64,000 bases of DNA, taken from positions 62,001 to 126,000 of the forward strand of contig JAEUHZ010000024.1 of NCBI GenBank assembly GCA_016795205.1, given 5' to 3'. Positions 61,917 through 64,000 of this stretch are shown here, one piece after another. The first letter of the stretch is position 1. Each line of letters opens with the position of its first letter. A program made the translations under genes and the position numbers. Origin of the DNA: Planctomycetota bacterium (GTDB lineage: Bacteria > Planctomycetota > UBA1135 > GCA-002686595). The notes beneath the pieces were generated by a model. It worked only from the letters and a program-made list of their open reading frames with translations, searched no databases and was not told where the DNA came from.

Positions 61917-62363
61917 TCAGCGCGGCACCCAGGCCCGCAGCGCGCGGGCCCGGCGGGACTTGGCCCCCGAGAGCTCGCCGCAGATGCGGGCCTCGTGCTC
62001 GCGACCCGTGCGCGCCAGCCAGTCCGCGAATCCGGCATAGCGACGCGCCAGGGCCTCCTCGGACTCCACGCCCAGGCGCAGGCCCGGATCACGGATCCCC
62101 GCGCGCGCCGCCAGGCCCAGCACCCGGGCGGAGACCCAGCGCGACGGGCTCCATTCACGCGCACGCACCGCCAGGCCGTGCGCGACGCGCCGCAGGCTGT
62201 CCTCGATCGCCGGCCCCTGCTCGGCGAACGCCGCCAGCAGGCGCGCGAGTTCCTCGTCACGCGCGGCGGCCGCCAGGCGGCGATAGAGCGAGCGCGCGCC
62301 GATCTCGTCGCGCAGGGAGCGTCCGAGCTCGCAGGCGAAGCGCGGGTCGACCGGCGAGCTCAC
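61917..62363 (-). CDS. Helical, ferritin-like hypothetical protein
   Basis: 148 residues. The pattern RDEIGARSLYRRLAAAARDEELARLLAAFAEQGPAIEDSLRRV has E-x-x-A-x-x-x-Y spacing seen in ferritin-like and rubrerythrin-like four-helix bundles, but the metal Glu/His set is not complete enough to be sure. The rest, SARVLGLAARAGIRDPGLRLGVESEEALARRYAGFADWLARTGREHEAR, is also helical. The ATG overlaps the stop of the M1 peptidase gene. Possibly a small redox or rescue partner of the peroxiredoxin gene downstream; that is inference from position. Confidence 0.65.
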   Translation of the reverse strand: MSSPVDPRFACELGRSLRDEIGARSLYRRLAAAARDEELARLLAAFAEQGPAIEDSLRRVAHGLAVRAREWSPSRWVSARVLGLAARAGIRDPGLRLGVESEEALARRYAGFADWLARTGREHEARICGELSGAKSRRARALRAWVPR

Positions 62364-64000
62364 GGTGCTCCCGCGAGGACGCGCAGCGCGGCTACCCGTT
62401 CACGCGCATCGTGCGTCGTGCGCGCGTGGAGGCGGACCCGCGCCTCGACGTCGGAGGCGCGCGCCTGTCCCAGGGCAGCGAGCGCCTCGAGCCGCAGCGC
62501 GGACCGTGGCGTGTCGAGGATCGACAGGAGGTCCGCACGCACGCCTGCGTCCCGCGCAGCGCGCGGGCCGAGCGCCGCGAGCGCCGCTCGGCGCGCGGGG
62601 TCGGGGAGCGACTCGTCGAGGGCCGCAGCGCGCAGCACCGCCGTCGCGCGCGGGTCCGGGAGTCGACCGATCTCTGCCAGCACGCGCGCGGCGCGCTGGC
62701 CGTGAGCGGAGGGCACCGCGAGCTCGGCGACGAGGAACTCCAGCGCAGCGGCGCGCTCGGCCCGCACGAGCGCCCCCAGCGCCGCACCCGTGGCGGCGTG
62801 GCTCACGGCCCGCGCGATCTCGGCCCGTGCCACCCGGGCCAGCTCGGCGAGCGTGCCGGGGTCCGCCGCGTCGGTGCCGACGGGCTCGAGCGCGCGGAAG
62901 GCCGCGGCGCGCACGGCCGCGTCGGGGTCCTGCTCGGCCCGCAGCAGGAGCCGCTCGCGTTCGACGGCCGTGCGTGGGCGGCCCAGGGCCTCGAGCGCAG
63001 CGCGGCGCACGGCCGGGGAGGCATCGCCCTCCAGAGCGAACGCCAGCCCGTGCGCGAGTGCGGCGCGAACCCCGGCGTCGGCGTGATCGCGCACGTGCCG
63101 GGCCAGCACGCGCGCCGCGTTGCGACGGCCGGCCGCGTCCGGCGCCCAGCGCAGGAGTTCGAGCCACTCCGCGAAGGTGCGCGTCTCGACGATCGTCCCG
63201 GGCAGCGCGCAGGCAGGGTCGAGGCGCGCCCAGCGGGGCGCTGCGAGCTGCGGCACGCGCAAGCGCCCGGCGCGCTCCGCGAGCTCGAAACGCTCGACAC
63301 GCACGCCGGCGGCAGTGGCGACCTCGACCTCCAGGAGCAAAGGGAACGGCGCATCGTCCTGGACCTGGCGCACCTCGATCACGAGCTCGCCGCGGACGGC
63401 GTCGTGCCGCGCGGCGAACTCGACGCGCGCATGACCCAGTCCCTCGAACCAGCGGCGGAAGTGCGCGGCGAGGTCGCGGCCCGACGACTCCTCGAGCGCT
63501 CGGCGCAGGTCGTCCGTGACCACGCTGCGCCCGGCGTTCAAGCCCACGAAGCGCCGCACGCCACGGTCGAAGGCCTCGTCCCCGAGCAGCCGCCGCAGGT
63601 GGTGCAGCCGCACGGCGCCCCCTTGGTAGACGTGCCCCGAGAGGAACGAGAGGATCGGATCGCCCGGACCCAGGTGGACCAACGGACGGCGGTTCGCGCC
63701 GATGTCGCGAGCCAACCACCCCGCGCGATGGTCATCCATCTCGAGCAGGAACTCGTCTGCGCCGCGCGCGTGCGCCGTGTAGCGACTCGCGTAGTAGGTC
63801 GCGAAGCCCTCGTGGAGCCAGGCGTGCGACCAGTCGGCGCACGTCACCAGGTTCCCGAACCACTGGTGCGCGGCCTCGTGGGCCACGAGCCCCGTCGGCG
63901 GATCGTCGAGCAGCCCAGCCGGGTCGCTGACCGCGCCAGCGTGCAGGGTGGTCGCCGACAGGTTCTCCATGCCGCCGTAGAGGAAACCGTCGACTGCGGT
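62360..64000 (-). CDS. M1-family metallopeptidase with HEAT-like repeats, C-terminal part
   Basis: The gene runs off the right edge; 546 codons are visible. Aminopeptidase N signatures: YGGMEN (substrate N-terminus site) near the edge, zinc motif HEAAHQWFGNLVT, and the third ligand Glu in WLHEGFATYYASRYT. An M1 catalytic tail follows (PILSFLSGHVYQGGAVRLHHLRRLLGDEAFDRGVRRFV). After a beta sandwich (VEFAARHDAVRGELVIEVRQVQ) the C-terminal 280 residues are HEAT-like helix pairs such as AVRRAALEALGRPRTAVERERLLLRAEQDPDAAVRAAAFRAL. It trims N-terminal residues from peptides. Coupled to the helical protein gene. Confidence 0.93.
   Translation of the reverse strand, partial: TAVDGFLYGGMENLSATTLHAGAVSDPAGLLDDPPTGLVAHEAAHQWFGNLVTCADWSHAWLHEGFATYYASRYTAHARGADEFLLEMDDHRAGWLARDIGANRRPLVHLGPGDPILSFLSGHVYQGGAVRLHHLRRLLGDEAFDRGVRRFVGLNAGRSVVTDDLRRALEESSGRDLAAHFRRWFEGLGHARVEFAARHDAVRGELVIEVRQVQDDAPFPLLLEVEVATAAGVRVERFELAERAGRLRVPQLAAPRWARLDPACALPGTIVETRTFAEWLELLRWAPDAAGRRNAARVLARHVRDHADAGVRAALAHGLAFALEGDASPAVRRAALEALGRPRTAVERERLLLRAEQDPDAAVRAAAFRALEPVGTDAADPGTLAELARVARAEIARAVSHAATGAALGALVRAERAAALEFLVAELAVPSAHGQRAARVLAEIGRLPDPRATAVLRAAALDESLPDPARRAALAALGPRAARDAGVRADLLSILDTPRSALRLEALAALGQARASDVEARVRLHARTTHDARERVAALRVLAGAP

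Overview
The window is very GC-rich, gene-dense bacterial chromosome with many GTG starts and many 4-base start/stop overlaps. The content points to a planctomycete-like bacterium. It carries several FG-GAP/ASPIC-UnbV (CRTAC1-type) secreted proteins, one with the Cys-rich C-terminal tail I associate with that group. It also has an ECF-type sigma factor fused through a membrane segment to a carboxypeptidase-regulatory-like domain, YdjY-, CPXCG-, DUF6677- and bifunctional-nuclease-type proteins, a GldA/F/G + DUF4340 cluster, and murD. The assignment is inferred from gene content; there is no rRNA here. I see no insertion sequences, prophage, CRISPR arrays or obvious recent transfer.

Layout. 1-2.0 kb (minus): Ser/Thr kinase, YkgJ-type Cys-cluster protein and a cut-off membrane protein. 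2.2-3.5 kb (plus): a single-AAA Clp-type ATPase. 3.5-11.8 kb (minus): FG-GAP proteins, a TPR protein, the sigma fusion with a damaged N-terminus, and a TlpA-like thioredoxin whose first active-site Cys is an in-frame TGA followed by a bacterial-SECIS-like hairpin, a strong selenoprotein candidate. 12-15.1 kb: thiE, queA and a membrane glycosyltransferase. 15.1-15.6 kb: an intergenic stretch with a textbook plus-strand terminator but no plus-strand gene. 15.6-19.5 kb (minus): three coupled genes, two unrecognised plus an enhancer-binding-protein-like ATPase lacking GAFTGA. 19.8-21.8 kb: fabI and a THUMP-type RNA methyltransferase. 21.9-24.6 kb: CPXCG protein, SlyD-like FKBP and a ZIP-permease fusion. 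24.9-29.8 kb: ABC/Gld cluster. 29.8-37.5 kb (minus): long run with alkyladenine glycosylase, DNA methylase, inositol-phosphate synthase, YdjY protein, ThyX, NnrD and a Rhizobium etli-type asparaginase.

37.6-42.3 kb: bifunctional nuclease, two tRNA-Ser genes (UGA and GCU anticodons), META and PEGA lipoproteins, DUF2237, methyltransferase, murD. 42.4-45.6 kb: mcsA-like gene and clpC. 45.8-49.1 kb: BamE-like lipoprotein, dprA, DUF6677, thioesterase, zinc-ribbon protein. 49.3-54.7 kb: an ISC iron-sulfur operon (iscR-iscS-iscU-iscA-hscB-hscA-iscX) with a palindrome just ahead of iscR; no ferredoxin gene. 54.8-57.9 kb: ruvX, an alpha/beta hydrolase lacking its nucleophile, RNase P RNA, a NUDIX protein and a small Sm-like protein. 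58-64 kb: a large CRTAC1 protein, DUF1990, 1-Cys peroxiredoxin, a ferritin-like helical protein and a partial M1 aminopeptidase.

Recurring signals are -10-like elements of the form TAGNNT (TAGGAT, TAGCGT), several at 17 bp from a TTGNNN element, and GTGA/ATGA overlaps that probably couple translation within operons. The observations most worth checking are the candidate selenoprotein, the orphan sRNA-like terminator, the GAFTGA-less regulator module, the ZIP-permease fusion, and the active-site departures in ThyX and the hydrolase.
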